Shown: positions 12,674 through 25,400 of the stretch, piece after piece
Position numbering within the stretch: the stretch's first letter is position 1
How the letters are laid out: every line of letters begins with the position of its first letter
Origin: Arcuatula senhousia
Lineage: Eukaryota > Mollusca > Bivalvia > Mytilida > Mytilidae
DNA length: 64,000 bases
Direction of reading: 5' to 3'
Assembly: GCA_963971305.1 (NCBI GenBank)
Contig: OZ020308.1
Location: 37,353,275 to 37,417,274, forward strand
Notes under the pieces: model-generated
What the model saw: only the letters and a program-made list of their open reading frames with translations
Told to the model about the DNA's origin: nothing
Database searches by the model: none
Program-made: the position numbers and the translations under genes

Positions 12674-15600
12674 TGGCCCAGTAAACACTTTGACGTTTTA
12701 TCCAACGTATATCGACGTTTTAGAACATATTTTAATACGCTGGTGTGCGTTGCGTAAGTTTTGTATAAGTTATGGACATGTTACGAACGTCAGCGTGCGT
12801 TGGTGAACGTCAAGTGGGTTGCAAAATTTTGAACATGCTTAAAATTTCCGACGTTCGCCAACGTGTTAATTATAAGTTATTCGAACGTTAGACATAAGTC
12901 AGAAGACACACGCTGATGAACGCTATGAAGTAGTTTTGCACACGTCGAAATGAACGCCGAACAAAAATGAAACGAACGTATACCGTCAGTCTAACGATAG
13001 TCTACAGCACGTCTACCGTCAGTCTAACGACCAATGAACTTATTTAACGTGTTTAAAACGTGTACAGAGCGTACAGAGCGCCATTGTAACGAACGAGTAG
13101 CGCATCAACCCCAGAATTTTATAAGTAAATTATTCAAACCTGAACAAATCTATTTACGAAAAAAAAAACAATGACCAAAGCCAAGAAAAAAATTGTAATG
13201 TAACGAGGATAACTTAGATGGCCTGGAATGGAAAGTAATTTTTGCAAATTGTAATACACCCGTCGTGTTGTCGGTTAATATTTTTTTGGTAAACAAAATA
13301 CTCAAATATATACAACGAGTAACGACATTCTATCTTCAATACTCATTTGAAATGACGTGTATTTTTAATGTTCATTAATTATAAGCGCACGCGATCTTCT
13401 CTGTTAAGGACATCCGTCATGCTGTCGGCGATCATTTAGGATAAGTCAAGTGCATTAAAAAGGATGCTAAGCAAACTCTTCAGACCGGTATTTCTTACAT
13501 GTATATACTCATTTGAGATTTTAACAGTTTGCCAACAAGCGCAGGCATTCCTCTCAATATATTATAAACATATCAAAATTTATAATATCTTTTTTATACT
13601 GCAATCGGTCTATTTGAGCAGTCAAATTACAGTGACCGTTTATCGATATGTGATACATGTATACGGTCAGTGACCGTATATCACTTTTAGTACACGCCCC
13701 CTTTCCGAGGCATGCTGTAAAACAAGGTCGAATATAGTATGGTACAAATATTTTGAAAAGAAGAATTTTATTGGTAATTGGCTAATGACCGATAGTGTGA
13801 AGCATGAAGATTCCGCCACACAAGCCCCTTTATAAGGGATACCTTATTATATTATTTTTTTATGGAACTTGATAATTTGTAAATCACAAAATTAGCAGTA
13901 CAACCTCTATACATACACAGTGTTTGGGTTTTTTTTTGTTTTTTTGGGGGGGGGGGGAGGGGTTGCATTCTAGGACACATCAGCTACATTAAAGAATTAA
14001 ATCAAACTCTAATAAATATGTATAAATAAAAGAAACCTTTCGTATGAGTAGGAAAATGAATATTGGTATTAGTGAGCACAGATCGAAAGCGGGTTATTTG
14101 CTCTAGCAGAGATCTCTACGAATTTGTTTCTAATGCTGTTAAAGAATTTTCATGGTCCGGAATGACGATTAAAACCCCATAAATCTCCAATTATTTAATA
14201 TATAACTTTAAAAAGGATAGTATGTGAAAATTTTCATGCAACTCGGATTGAGAAGTCAGGACAGAAGCAAGGAATTAGAATACAGATATCCATGGTCCTT
14301 GATTTGGCTTTCCTGTTCGAACTTTTTGGTATTGAGTACTTGTACAAATGCATTTTCATAGTTTTGGTTATTGATCTTCCAATGTTTTGACGTGAATGCT
14401 GTTAATGAAAGGTCACTCCTTGAAATTTTGAAATCGGCATAATTAAATTAACCGTTTATTCCCGTATAAATAAATTTAAGAAAAGTATTTGTTAGGTGTG
14501 CGTTGAAAGAAAATTAAAAACTATAAACTTAAATGGGTGAGAAATAATTGGATGTTCTATCATGTAATTAAATATGCCCAATTTATGTAGGCAACTACTA
14601 TCAAATCCGTATAAACCGGTAAACAACATATATAGAGAGAGCTAGTTGAGTTTGCATATTAATGCGCTGAATTGAATACCCGAATTTAAAATACTTTTGA
14701 TAAAAATATGTAATCTTAATATTTTTAACGCCGAATGTATTTAATAAATTTATTACATTTTATTACAAGAAAAACAATTATTTTTATTTATTTTTTATTT
14801 CTAGCATAATGATATTAAGCTGCATTCTTACATGTAAGGCGCATATTAGTTAAAAAACGGTAGCATTAATTTTTTTATTTTAAATTTATGCTTCAGTATA
14901 AATATATTATTTTTATTTTATTTTTTTCAAATTTCATTACATTAATTTTCTTTAGACCATGAACATTTGTATCATAGTACATAAACCATTCCATGTTATA
15001 CAGTGTGCCCCTTACCTGGCGACACAGGTGTTATGACCATATTAGGAGAGGGGCCCGCGGTAGGATCATTTATCGATTTTTTTATTTGTGTTTTTTTTTT
15101 AAATAAAGAATACTCCAAAGAAAATACAAAATATTGCAGTATAAACACAATAATAGAACACTGACTCGACATAAAATTGTATTTATACGAAATCGGCTCG
15201 AAACAAGAAAACGCTCGGGAGACCCTCGCGTTTTCCTGTTTCTAAGCCTCATCCGTATAAAAATTTTATGTCGAGTCAGTGTACTATTATTGTATATATT
15301 CTTTTAGACTGAGTGCAAAATCATCACTATAATTATACATTCATATTACCAGAACACCGAAAACCAATATTTTTATAAAGAAACTAAATTTACATGTATC
15401 TATATTTATTAATGAATCCATCAATACATTGTAGACAGATAATAGATCTATTTGGGCTATTGTGAAATAATACTAAAGTAAAAAGAACAGAATTCCTGGG
15501 TCTCCTCATGCATGCACCAAGAGCAAAAATCATAAGTTGGACGAACGTTATGAATTGCGTTCTGCAGTCGTCACACATTCGCTAAACAATGGTCAAGTAC

Positions 15601-15794
15601 GCCGAACAAACGCTATAGATAAGTTTTGAATAAGTTTGTCGTGCGTTGCAGGTAGTTATTCTGACGCTTTGTGGTCGTTCACCCAGATATTTTGTGAAAC
15701 TTTTAACAGCGACTTTCAACGTGTTCCAACGTTTTAGAAAATTATTCGAACGTTCGGCACACGTTAGCTAAAACGTTATAATGTGACAGGGCCA
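12674..15794. mobile_element. 3.1-kb non-autonomous DNA element, TTA flanks
   Basis: The left end tggcccagtaaaca and the right end tgtgacagggcca are imperfect inverted repeats followed inward by AACGTTTT-type sequence. TTA flanks both sides (12671-12673 and 15795-15797). Both ends are packed with aacgtt/gttcgaacg motifs over about 430 bp (left) and 200 bp (right). No transposase reading frame is seen. A TWA target fits PIF/Harbinger, but a 3-bp duplication is weak evidence. It lies between the inverted hairpin sequences at 10296 and 16801. Confidence 0.5.
15148..15295. mobile_element. Fold-back mini-element of about 148 bp
   Basis: The left arm caataatagaacactgactc, continuing gacataaaatt, is the reverse complement of the right arm ending gagtcagtgtactattattg with few mismatches. 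The centre also has gaaaacgct/gcgttttc complementarity, so the whole can form one long hairpin. It sits inside the 12674-15794 element. Confidence 0.65.
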
Positions 15795-17659
15795 TTACGG
15801 GGCCTTTACTGTGTTGAGCATGTTCTTCGAAGTGAATACAAGTAAGTGAAAATTTAATGACTCAGGTATCTCAGTACACTGGCTGTCCATGTGATAAGAA
15901 GATTTGTTTCAAAAGATTCCAAAGTCAATGGAAAACTCCTTATGAACCAATTTGAAATTTGCGTTAATAAGCCATACACAAGTGACATAACAGAAGCAGG
16001 CCCAGAGTGCACAGAGAGCCCTTCCTTTTAATATCTTGTTGAATGGAGTCCATTTTGTTATGAAATGTAATAAGATGAACACTGCTGCATTCTTTTCCCG
16101 AATCCAACAGTAGAGACTATTTTGAGCTCTCACATTAATTCTGTAAAATAAATAAATGAACCAAATACACAACGACATAAATTGTCATAAAATATGAAAA
16201 TAAATTCATAAGCCTTTTGATAAGCAACTTGAAGAATATGAAAACCTAAGCTGTAAAGGAATGAGGAATACATGAACTTTAGAATTATATTTTTTTATTC
16301 AAACCTTGAGGATTCAAAGCAGGCAATTAATCGGACACCTACAAAAAATAAACGACCAATTAATCGGACAGTAAACGATTATGCCAAAACTACAAAACTT
16401 GATGTTTTAAACAAAATTGTTTATTTTATCTTAAGCTATCATTGTCAATGTAGAGAGTCTATCAATCGCCATTTGAGATAATAATAGAAATATTAACAAA
16501 ATCATTGCAGTTTGTGAGTAAATTCCAAATATGTGCCAATTGGTGATGGAAAAAATGTTCACACACTGATGATCTATCGAACATTTTTAACATTATAAAT
16601 TGTCCAGAATACAAAAAGAAACGTTAAACAGTTTTATAAATGAGCAAGGTATGTAATAAACTTACTTTGTTCCTAATCGATATTGTAGAGTGTTCATACA
16701 GCCTAAAAACCACAAAAATTTGGGGGAAAATAACATACAACTATGATTTTTCCACCGGACAGTGATCAACTTCCGTGATCGCATACTGTCCGGTTATACA
16801 CTGTGAAAAAAAGATTTTCTAAACATCTGTAGCAAATTTATCTTTGGTAAATACACGAGCAGTGTTTATTTATTTATTCCAAAACTATATATATATATAT
16901 GTGTGCTTACCAAATTGTTTCTGTTGTTCTATGAGGAATTGTTATGTTCCTATTCTTTTATGGGACAGGGTATCTTAGGTTTTCAATATATACGTTCAAT
17001 GTCAAGATAATGTTCACAAAAATAAGTACCATTCAATTTCCTTTTGTTCGAGTGTTCTTAAGAAAAATAGATATTTTTAAAGATAAGATTTATTAAAATT
17101 TTTATTATTTCAAATTTGAGAAATTTCGCTATTTGTTATCTACGGATTTCACGGAATGAAAAAATCCGTGTTATAAAAATGGTGAATGTCGGGCGATGTG
17201 CGCACGGGGAAGAAATATTCGTAACATTTTCTTAGCAACTACTAATCACAGCTACTTGAGATTTGGTACAAGCATCTGGGTGGGGTCTCATAAAGTCGGT
17301 CTGTCGCTAACCTTTGTCCTGTAAAACAATCCGGCCATTTTTTTACTTTGATAGATTATTTATCTCGTTGAAATAACCATGTGATTTTTTAAGGTTTTAT
17401 GAGAAAATATTCTGTTCTTCGTATAAACGAAAAAAAATTCTACTTAATATACTCATCAATAAAAAATTGCGTGCAAAGCATGTAAGTATTAAGCGCATCA
17501 CCTCTCTATTACATTTTTAACGTCTGTCACCACGCAAATGTCCGAACGATATTATTTGATTACCTTAACATTTGGTCATAATGTTACATGAAGGAGAACA
17601 TTCACGACGAGGTAGGTGGTGTTATTAAATTTTTATTTAAGTCTTATCTCATTTTATTG

Positions 17660-18004
17660 TTTTAAGCTTACCTTGACCAATGATCGGCCTAGGCATTACT
17701 TGACGTTCGTCGTCATCGTCGTCCTTTAACATTTTTTTCAAAATTCTTCTCTACAGAAACTACTGAACAAAATTAAATGAAACTTGGTTTAATCCCTTAT
17801 TAGGGTGTTTGGCACACATGATTCCATTTTTGAGCTGACAAAATACATGCCTGGTGTTGCTTGAAATAAACTGTAAGCAGACTAATGCTTTTTGCTTGTA
17901 AATCAAGAATTATAAAAGATATTGAAAATCGTATGCAACCTTCGTTCTTCAGCATCAAAAGCTCTATAAAAGTCTCCACTAGGTCTAAGTTCATCCTCTG
18001 AAAC
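17660..18004 (+). repeat. 5' part of a family B composite element, degraded
   Basis: The lead agcttaccttgacc and cgtcgtcatcgtcgtc match the heads of the elements at 27977 and 60387, followed by a diverged monomer with catcaaaagctctataaaag. A further monomer appears at 18855-19010 beyond the element at 18022-18645, suggesting that element split it. Confidence 0.5.
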
Positions 18005-18021
18005 CCAGGAGTTCACCTCTC

Positions 18022-18645
18022 GCTTACACTACAAACTACCAAAAGTCCGGTAGGTATAGTATTTGTACTTAATCGACGTACTGAAATATACTCGACCATT
18101 CTGAATAACTCTAAAACGTGCTCAGCTGTACTTGACCAGAGTCTAATTTTTTGTAAAAAGTCTTAATATGTACTTAGTCTATTGAATAAGTCTGAAAAGA
18201 ACTTAATTTTACTCGACCTTCATTAAAGTCAATTATCAGATAGATAAGGAAGAAAATGTTAATTCTTAAATGTACTCGAAGTCTGAGTTGTACTTAACAA
18301 TACTAAAATATTCTCGACTTTATTAAATCATTAATTGACACACTTTTGTAACATAGGATAACATCTTTAATATGTGATAGACCTCATTGATTAAAGTAGT
18401 TAATGACGTTTTAATTAAGGTTGAGTATGTTTCAGACTTTGTCGAGTACAATTAAGACTGGGTCGAGAACATTTTAGACTGACAATAATACATTTGAAAT
18501 TGTCAAGTATGCTGTAGTCTGTTTAAGAATTTTCAGACTTCGGTCATGTACAATTAAGTACTTTTCGAGTACATTTCAGTACGATTTAGTACGATTTAGT
18601 ACAAATACTATACAATTCTGACTTTTTGAAGTTTGTAGCGTTACT
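18022..18645. mobile_element. MITE of about 620 bp with inverted ends and inverted internal motifs
   Basis: The left end gcttacactacaaactacc and gtatagtatttgtactta are matched inverted at the right end (agtacaaatactatac, gtttgtagcgtta). The interior alternates tactcgac, gtacttaa and agtctgaa motifs in both orientations, giving an almost palindromic body. No protein is encoded. Confidence 0.6.
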
Positions 18646-19394
18646 CATTCATGAATATTCATTAGTCCTGAGTCATTACGCATGAAATACTTTATTTTTG
18701 ATAGTTTTGTATCGAGCCTTGTGATTGGTCGCATTGCATGTTTTATTTGATTTTTATGAAGTTCATGATCAGGTCCTGAAAGCGCAAACAAACAAAATCA
18801 TACAAAATATGCCAGGGGTGATGAATGAGCAAGCGAAAAAAGAACCCATGGCTTTCCGATGGTCTTAGTTGTCAGATTATGCCTTATAAGGATTATGGTC
18901 CTTGAGATGGCTTTTTCATGTTTTGGCCTTTAAAATGAAACCTATTGCATATATATATAGAAAAGTGCTGTTGTTTGCGTAAACCTTAAGCCCTTCAAAG
19001 GTACAATATAACGCTTTTTTTCATGAGTATTCTTTACTAAGATCACATGAATTATTCAGGCGAACACTAGTACAAACGAGAGTGATTTTGTTGCTGCTGA
19101 AACTGTGAACAGTTCCCATTTAGTATAACATAGCCTTCACTTTGGCTATGATCGATAACATTTTGTTTATGAGCATATGATTGTTTTAGTCACTACAGCA
19201 TAACCCCGTGTTAATTATTTGTGTGTTAGACGCAAGGTTATATCATGAAAATCATAAAACATGTACACCTAAAATATTTTAAATGAATTTTGTGCACCAA
19301 AGTCATAATTTTGATATTAAACTTATCCATTCTTATAACAGAAATAGTAAATAAAATCGTTTTCTTTGTTATAGTAGTGGAATTTGATTTAAAT

Positions 19395-19479
19395 ATGTGG
19401 AACAAACAAAGACCTCTACCTACTGCAACAAGCATTATGGTGTTTACAATTTCTTTATTTGGATTTCATATGACAAAAG
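19395..19479 (+). CDS. Copy 2 exon 1, signal peptide
   Basis: It encodes about 28 residues with a basic start (MWNKQRP) and a hydrophobic run ([11 protein letters not shown]), ending at aaaag|gtatgt in phase 1, which matches the next exon. No clear TATA box is identified upstream; 18650-19394 holds only a degraded family B monomer and AT-rich sequence. Confidence 0.6.
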
Positions 19480-22400
19480 GTATGTTAAAATATCATATTT
19501 CTATCCACCTTCTTAATAAGTTTTGTTCCTTCATTGTCCTTTACTATAAAAAGTATAAAGTTATGAAAATTCAAGAGGAGTTCAATTTCACTTGATTTTT
19601 GACGTCATTTGTCTTAGAATTTACCTATACTTTTCTCTTTTTCCAATTCCATTTAGTAGACAAATATCTATCTCTTCTACCACAACTTTTACAATACTTG
19701 ATAAAAATGGATTCAGGGGTGGTCATGTTAAATGTATGTTAATTGTATAGCTTACACTTTTTAAAACATCTTTTATCTTATATTGATGTAATCACTCCCC
19801 CAATGTGTCACGGGATGCAAAATGATCAAAATATTATTGCATAGCGGCTTTCTTAACATCAAACGATGCGCTTCATATTTAAACAAAATATATGTTTTCT
19901 CTGTGTTTAAACCTATCCAAACAATGATTTTCTTAGGTATAAATGCTCCAGACAACAGAGGAAAAGAATTTGTAGTCGCATTTCAGGAAAATGTGGACAA
20001 TGGGCCAATCTACGCTTTGGAATTGTACATAACAACAAACAGTCTAAGTGACGTGCAAGTACGAGTAACTACCCCAAGATGGACGAACCCATCCATTAAC
20101 GAACAATTTGCGGTGCGTGATGGTGTGGTTAAGAGACTACCCATCGATGTAAAACTAAGAGTAAACGGAAATGTCAAACAGTTTAAAGGTATTTTGATAA
20201 CAGCAGATGAAGAAATAATTGTTTACGGCGTTAACAAGCAAAGATACTAGTACTCAAATGATGCTTTTATCGGTTTACCAACAGACGTTTTGGGAAATGA
20301 ATATTATACAGTGTCATATTTTCCTGGTGCGATTGGTTCACAATTATGTGTGGTTGGCATTACTGACGGAACAACAGTCTCTATTTCTTTACCTGCATGT
20401 GTTAACTGTGGAAGCGTTCTATGGAACGGAAAAACTTACGATCAAGGCCAAACCTTTCCAATAACGTTAGATAGATTTGAAGTTTTCCAAATTCAAAACA
20501 GACAACAGAAGGATCTTTCTGGTACATACATAAAGAGCACCCAAAATGTTGCAGTTTTTAGCGGAAACGTGAGAACATATGTTGATGTCGGTTTCGCAGA
20601 TCATCTTGTGGAGCAAATGACGCCAGTTTGCACTTTGGGGAAGAGATTTGCAACTGTGTCTACACCTAAGAGGACAGTAGGAGATTATCTGAAGTTTGTG
20701 GCAAGTGCTAACCGTACTGTTATATCATACAAATGTAGAAGGGGTTCAGACATTAACAATGGAGTGCTTTATATAAACCAATCAATGCACACAGCTCAGT
20801 TAGATATGCCTTCAAACAACTACTGCTATTTTTCATCGAATCAAGCCGTACAGCTTGTTCAGTTAGTAAAGTCCCAAATAGGCCCTAGTAGTAGTGAATT
20901 AGGAGACCCCGCGATGATCACGATACCACCCATAGAGCAATATGCAGCTGATTATACCTTCTCAACGCCAACTTACTCAACAGGAGGGAATTATAACAAC
21001 TTTTACATGTTCATTGTCAAGAAGGAAGATCGACTTGGGCTTAGATTAAACGGTAACAGTTTTCCGACAAACACGCCATATATCGATATTCCTGACACTG
21101 ATTTGGTAGGCGGATGGATAGGTCTTAGCCACGGCACGCATATCATCAGACACGTTTCCCCAATTTCGGTGTTTGGAGGGTTTGCCTATGGAGTAGCAGC
21201 GGCAGAAACATACGGTCTTCCAGTTGGTCTACGATTAGCAAAGGTTAATGTGGTAAGTCTATTTCATTTGTATTTGTTTTTTTTATATTGTCATTTTAGT
21301 CTTTAACGTTGGTCTTACTTTTAGTCTTATATAAAACCTTTTGACCTGCGTATTGTTGGTAAATTAATTTCATATCTTTTGATTATTCTTAAACATAACT
21401 AATTGTTTTATATTAATCTAATTTTGATATTAATGTTCCTTATTGTTGCACAGAAGAAAAAAAAGACGTATTCAATACATGTAGTACTTGTTGATTGTTG
21501 ATAGACAAATCTAAATGGAGACTGCATAATTGCAATATGAAAATGTATTCTACGATTTATGCGAAATATCATATCGTAATCTATAAATTTTTGATCATAT
21601 GGTAATCTATAAATCTTTGATCATATCGTAATTTATAAATTTTTGTAAATCAATATACTTCTACAAATACGAATATCCCGAACTAAAATGAACTACACTA
21701 AAATTATAAAATATTACGTATCATTATGGTCTCTGGTGGTCTTCAATAAATAAATATATATATAATTAACACCAGACACAGTAATTGTTTTTGCTCAAAA
21801 TTTGGCTGTTCGTAATTTTCGTCTGTGCAATTTGATTTTGAATCACTATAACCTGTTTAATTTGCTATTCTAGGATCTTTGTCCGTGCGTACGTACATCA
21901 CAGAAAACTGGGGACGGAATTGATAATGATTGTGATGGTCTTATAGACGAAGAATTATGTACACCTGAAAACAGAAACAAAGGTAAATTGAATAACAAAA
22001 ATAAATAGTAGAAACAATATGTCGAAGAAAGGAATATGTACACAAATCAAAGGTTAATAAAACTTTAATGACTATAGATTCGAAATAGAGATATCAAATT
22101 TGTTATCAAATCTAATATTCTACCGGTTTTCCAACTTTTCCACAATCCAGAAAAGCGCTTCATACGCAGTGAAACTTTGCTTTTGTATATTTATCAAAAT
22201 CATTTCGATATGTGGATCGTGTCATTCTGGCACCTATTCCATATTCTTTCGTTTTAATATATAAGGAAAAAACATGTTGCAACAAACTATTTTTTGAATA
22301 CAAGAAAACCGTAAGTGGGATGTTGTTAGTAAAAACATTAATAATGTGAAACAAAAACTATGTACGCTAGAAAACAGAGTTTCAATAGATCTATATTTTC

Positions 22401-25400
22401 AATCAGCTTCAAATTATTGAAAAAAGATCTTTTAATAGAACTGTTTGTATACATCTTTAAATTGTTGATGTTGGTATTTATTTTTGATTTTAAACATTCG
22501 ATCTTTGGAAACTAGTTTTAGGATAGACACCCCCCCAATTAAAAACTGTTAAGTACGTGTTGGTAAGATTTATTTCGATACTATAAGTATTGCATCGATC
22601 TATGTAATTTTGTCCTGATTTTTTGTTAAAGTTGTTTAATATTGCTTCCTTTAGCTAGTTAAGCATTTATGTAGCCATTTTTTAATGAAGCATAACGAAT
22701 GCAGAACTCTTTTGTGTTTAATAAATTAATAAATATAATCATATTATAAACCTTCTCAGATGTTAAATAAGCCAATTCTTCAAACCCTGTGAAAATCAAC
22801 AGAGGTAGGAAAACCAATCACAAGATGAAACATGCTCATGTGGTCTTTGATTGTCGTGTTGAATTTTGGTTTATTTTATAGTCTTTCAATATTTTTAGAT
22901 GATGATAACGATGGCAGAATAAACGAGGATTGTGCAGCAGTACAGAGTAAATATCGGTAGATTTTATTTATTTAAAACCACCATTTAATTTAAGTGTGTC
23001 AAGTCAGGATTATTGCAATCGATAATTGTTCCGGTATGTATTCAATATTTTTGCTTTTCCTTTGGACATTGAGATTGAACCTTTTGTTATTACCTTTATT
23101 TTTATCTAAATAAGCAAAGAAAGAAAGTCAAGATTGCAATAAAAAATATTTTGGTGTTAATAGAAAGTATGACACATTTGTAGTTTCACACGAACTATGT
23201 CAATAGGTGAACCCTAAAATTGGAAAAAATAGCTTTTTAAGAGAAAAGACAACGTTAGATATGGAAATTAAAATAAGAAAAAATTCTAATTGTTAATGGC
23301 TTATATTAACAAAATGTGAAAAAAATCTACGTTGGAACACATCCATCATATAAATACTAAAACATGTATGAAAACAAGTAATTTGGTAATGATGTATATG
23401 CATATTTCAAATAGTAATGTCTCGGTAGCATTTGAATCTTAGGAAGGTCAAAAACCAAAATTATTGAACGAAACTTGGTCAAAATTTTTAAGTTCGAACA
23501 GGAAAGCCAAATCCAGACTTTTATTTAGATGAAATAAGATGTATGCCCAAAAAATAGACATGATTGTTTTCATATTTTTTTTAATCTCACTAGCTGATGG
23601 CGGATGGTCGGAATGGTCTCCATGGAGTCAGTGCACATGCACGCTAAAACGCACTTGCACAAACCCAACACCTCGGTCAAATGGAAACTATTGCACCGGA
23701 AACAATACTTCTACCAAGATGCTTTCTAAGCTTCCATCAAAATGTAAAGGTAGGCCGCGAATCAGTTAAGTAAAGAGTAAAATAAACATTAACTAGCCTA
23801 AGGGGGGATTTTTTATGATAATGTGCAAATTATTTAACATAAAATTAAACAGCCTTTTTAAACTCTTTTTATATAACACAGATTATTAAACAACAAGATA
23901 TGTATATTAAGAGAAGGTGCTGTAGACTAAATACAAATACCAACAAACGGATAAGAAAACGGGTCATTTGGTTATGCTGTATATGCATATTTCAAGGAGT
24001 TACCTCTCATCAGCAGCATTTGAATCATGACATCAGAAGGTCATACATACTACAATTAAAAGTAACGAACGAAAAGTATTCAAAACCAAAAAAAAAAAAA
24101 ACATTAACGAATACTCAACTGGAGAGATTGACGGATATGAAAGAAAAAACACGATATTAAGGAAGCAGTTTAGCAAAGATGGGTTGGTGTCTAGCAACAC
24201 TATGTAGGATATAATTATATGTGGCAAAAATATTCGGTTATTTTTTTCGGTTTTTTTCTATGGAGAATCCAATGATTTAAAAAAAATATTCTTAGGTCAT
24301 TTCAGAACTGATTCTGAACATTTTTGCACCAAATATAACACAAATACTTAAATTTTATTTGTTCTTATACCCATGCGTTTTCCGGGTGCCAAACAAGCTC
24401 ACAGCAGCGCTAAGCTTGTCGGTAAAAGTTCATTAGAAAGCGCTTAGAAACTTGACATTCCGAAGTTAACTGGGGTAGCCCTGTAATGATGATTACCGGG
24501 GTCGTCAGCCTATATTGCGAAAACATGACCGCATATAGAAAGAAATGGAAAAAAAATGAGTGACCGAATACCTATGGTATCTATCTGTACATGTGTATTA
24601 TATAAGGACAATAAGATAAATATGACTCTTCATACTTAGAAAATGTTTCGCATGACTGCCTTTTCTATTTTAGGAAAGGTAGTGACTAATACAAATGAAG
24701 GAGGTATTTTTTATATATATTACTGAGTATTATGTTCAACTTTTAACGATAATCAATACAAAATAACAGCCAAATTCTGACACATATATGACAAGGAGAA
24801 ATGCATACCAACAAACATAAATGAGCAACATCGTTATAAAGATTGATAAGCAATTTAAATGAAATGATGGATTTTATGGTGTCTCGGTGCTATTAGAATT
24901 TTACTGTAGATATTGTTTATTTTTGGCACATTGATAGACCTGAATGTACAGATAAGAAATATCAAATAAAAATAGGGGTTACCGTTCATTTCAGAGCGCT
25001 ATCAGCTATCTAAAAATAGCAAAGTTTCAATATCTTTATAAAAGATATGTATGAAAAAAACGCTAAAAAGGCACTTAATTAAGAAGTCCTACTATACAAT
25101 CAGCTCAAAATCTGAAGGAAAGTCCCATTTCTTAAACTTTTCAAAATTATCTGAATATATTTAGGGTCACTGTAATTTTTTTCAAGATATTCATGATATA
25201 TAAAAATTTCCTATTCATTCTCTATTGATTACTTTCCTTTAATTTAGGAAATTCTAAAAATAATTAAAATGTTATTATTTTTAAATCACAATCGCTCCTC
25301 ATTGGATAAAAATGTATTATAATATATAGATTTTGTCTGCGATGTCCAGTTAGTTTATCAATTTAATACAAAATACCAATATGTGCAAAATATGCTTAGT

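Larger units (their letters stand above)
10296..16801. repeat. Inverted pair of a hairpin-bearing sequence, 6.5 kb apart, possible element termini
   Basis: The sequence agtgtataaccggacagta, continuing to gatcactgtccggtgg, occurs at 10296-10345 on the plus strand and inverted at 16750-16801 with very few differences. Within each copy ccggacagt pairs with actgtccgg as a hairpin. Further inside, ctgtccgattaattg motifs at about 10720 and 10789 face inverted copies at about 16326 and 16358. They could be the ends of one large element or two MITE copies in opposite orientation. No target duplication or transposase was found. Confidence 0.45.

Noticed and set aside
13640..13690. Palindromic tacggtcagtgaccgtat site as a regulatory operator
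   Set aside because: Short and isolated; no gene nearby and no way to support function.
19290..19394. N-terminal extension of copy 2 with a long hydrophobic stretch
   Set aside because: In frame, but AT-rich low-complexity residues; the Met at 19395 gives a compact leader. Cannot be fully excluded.
20251..20289. Microintron removing the TAG in exon 2
   Set aside because: A gt...ag pair exists (after TAG to ccaacag), but it would not remove the TAG itself and would delete conserved residues of the domain.
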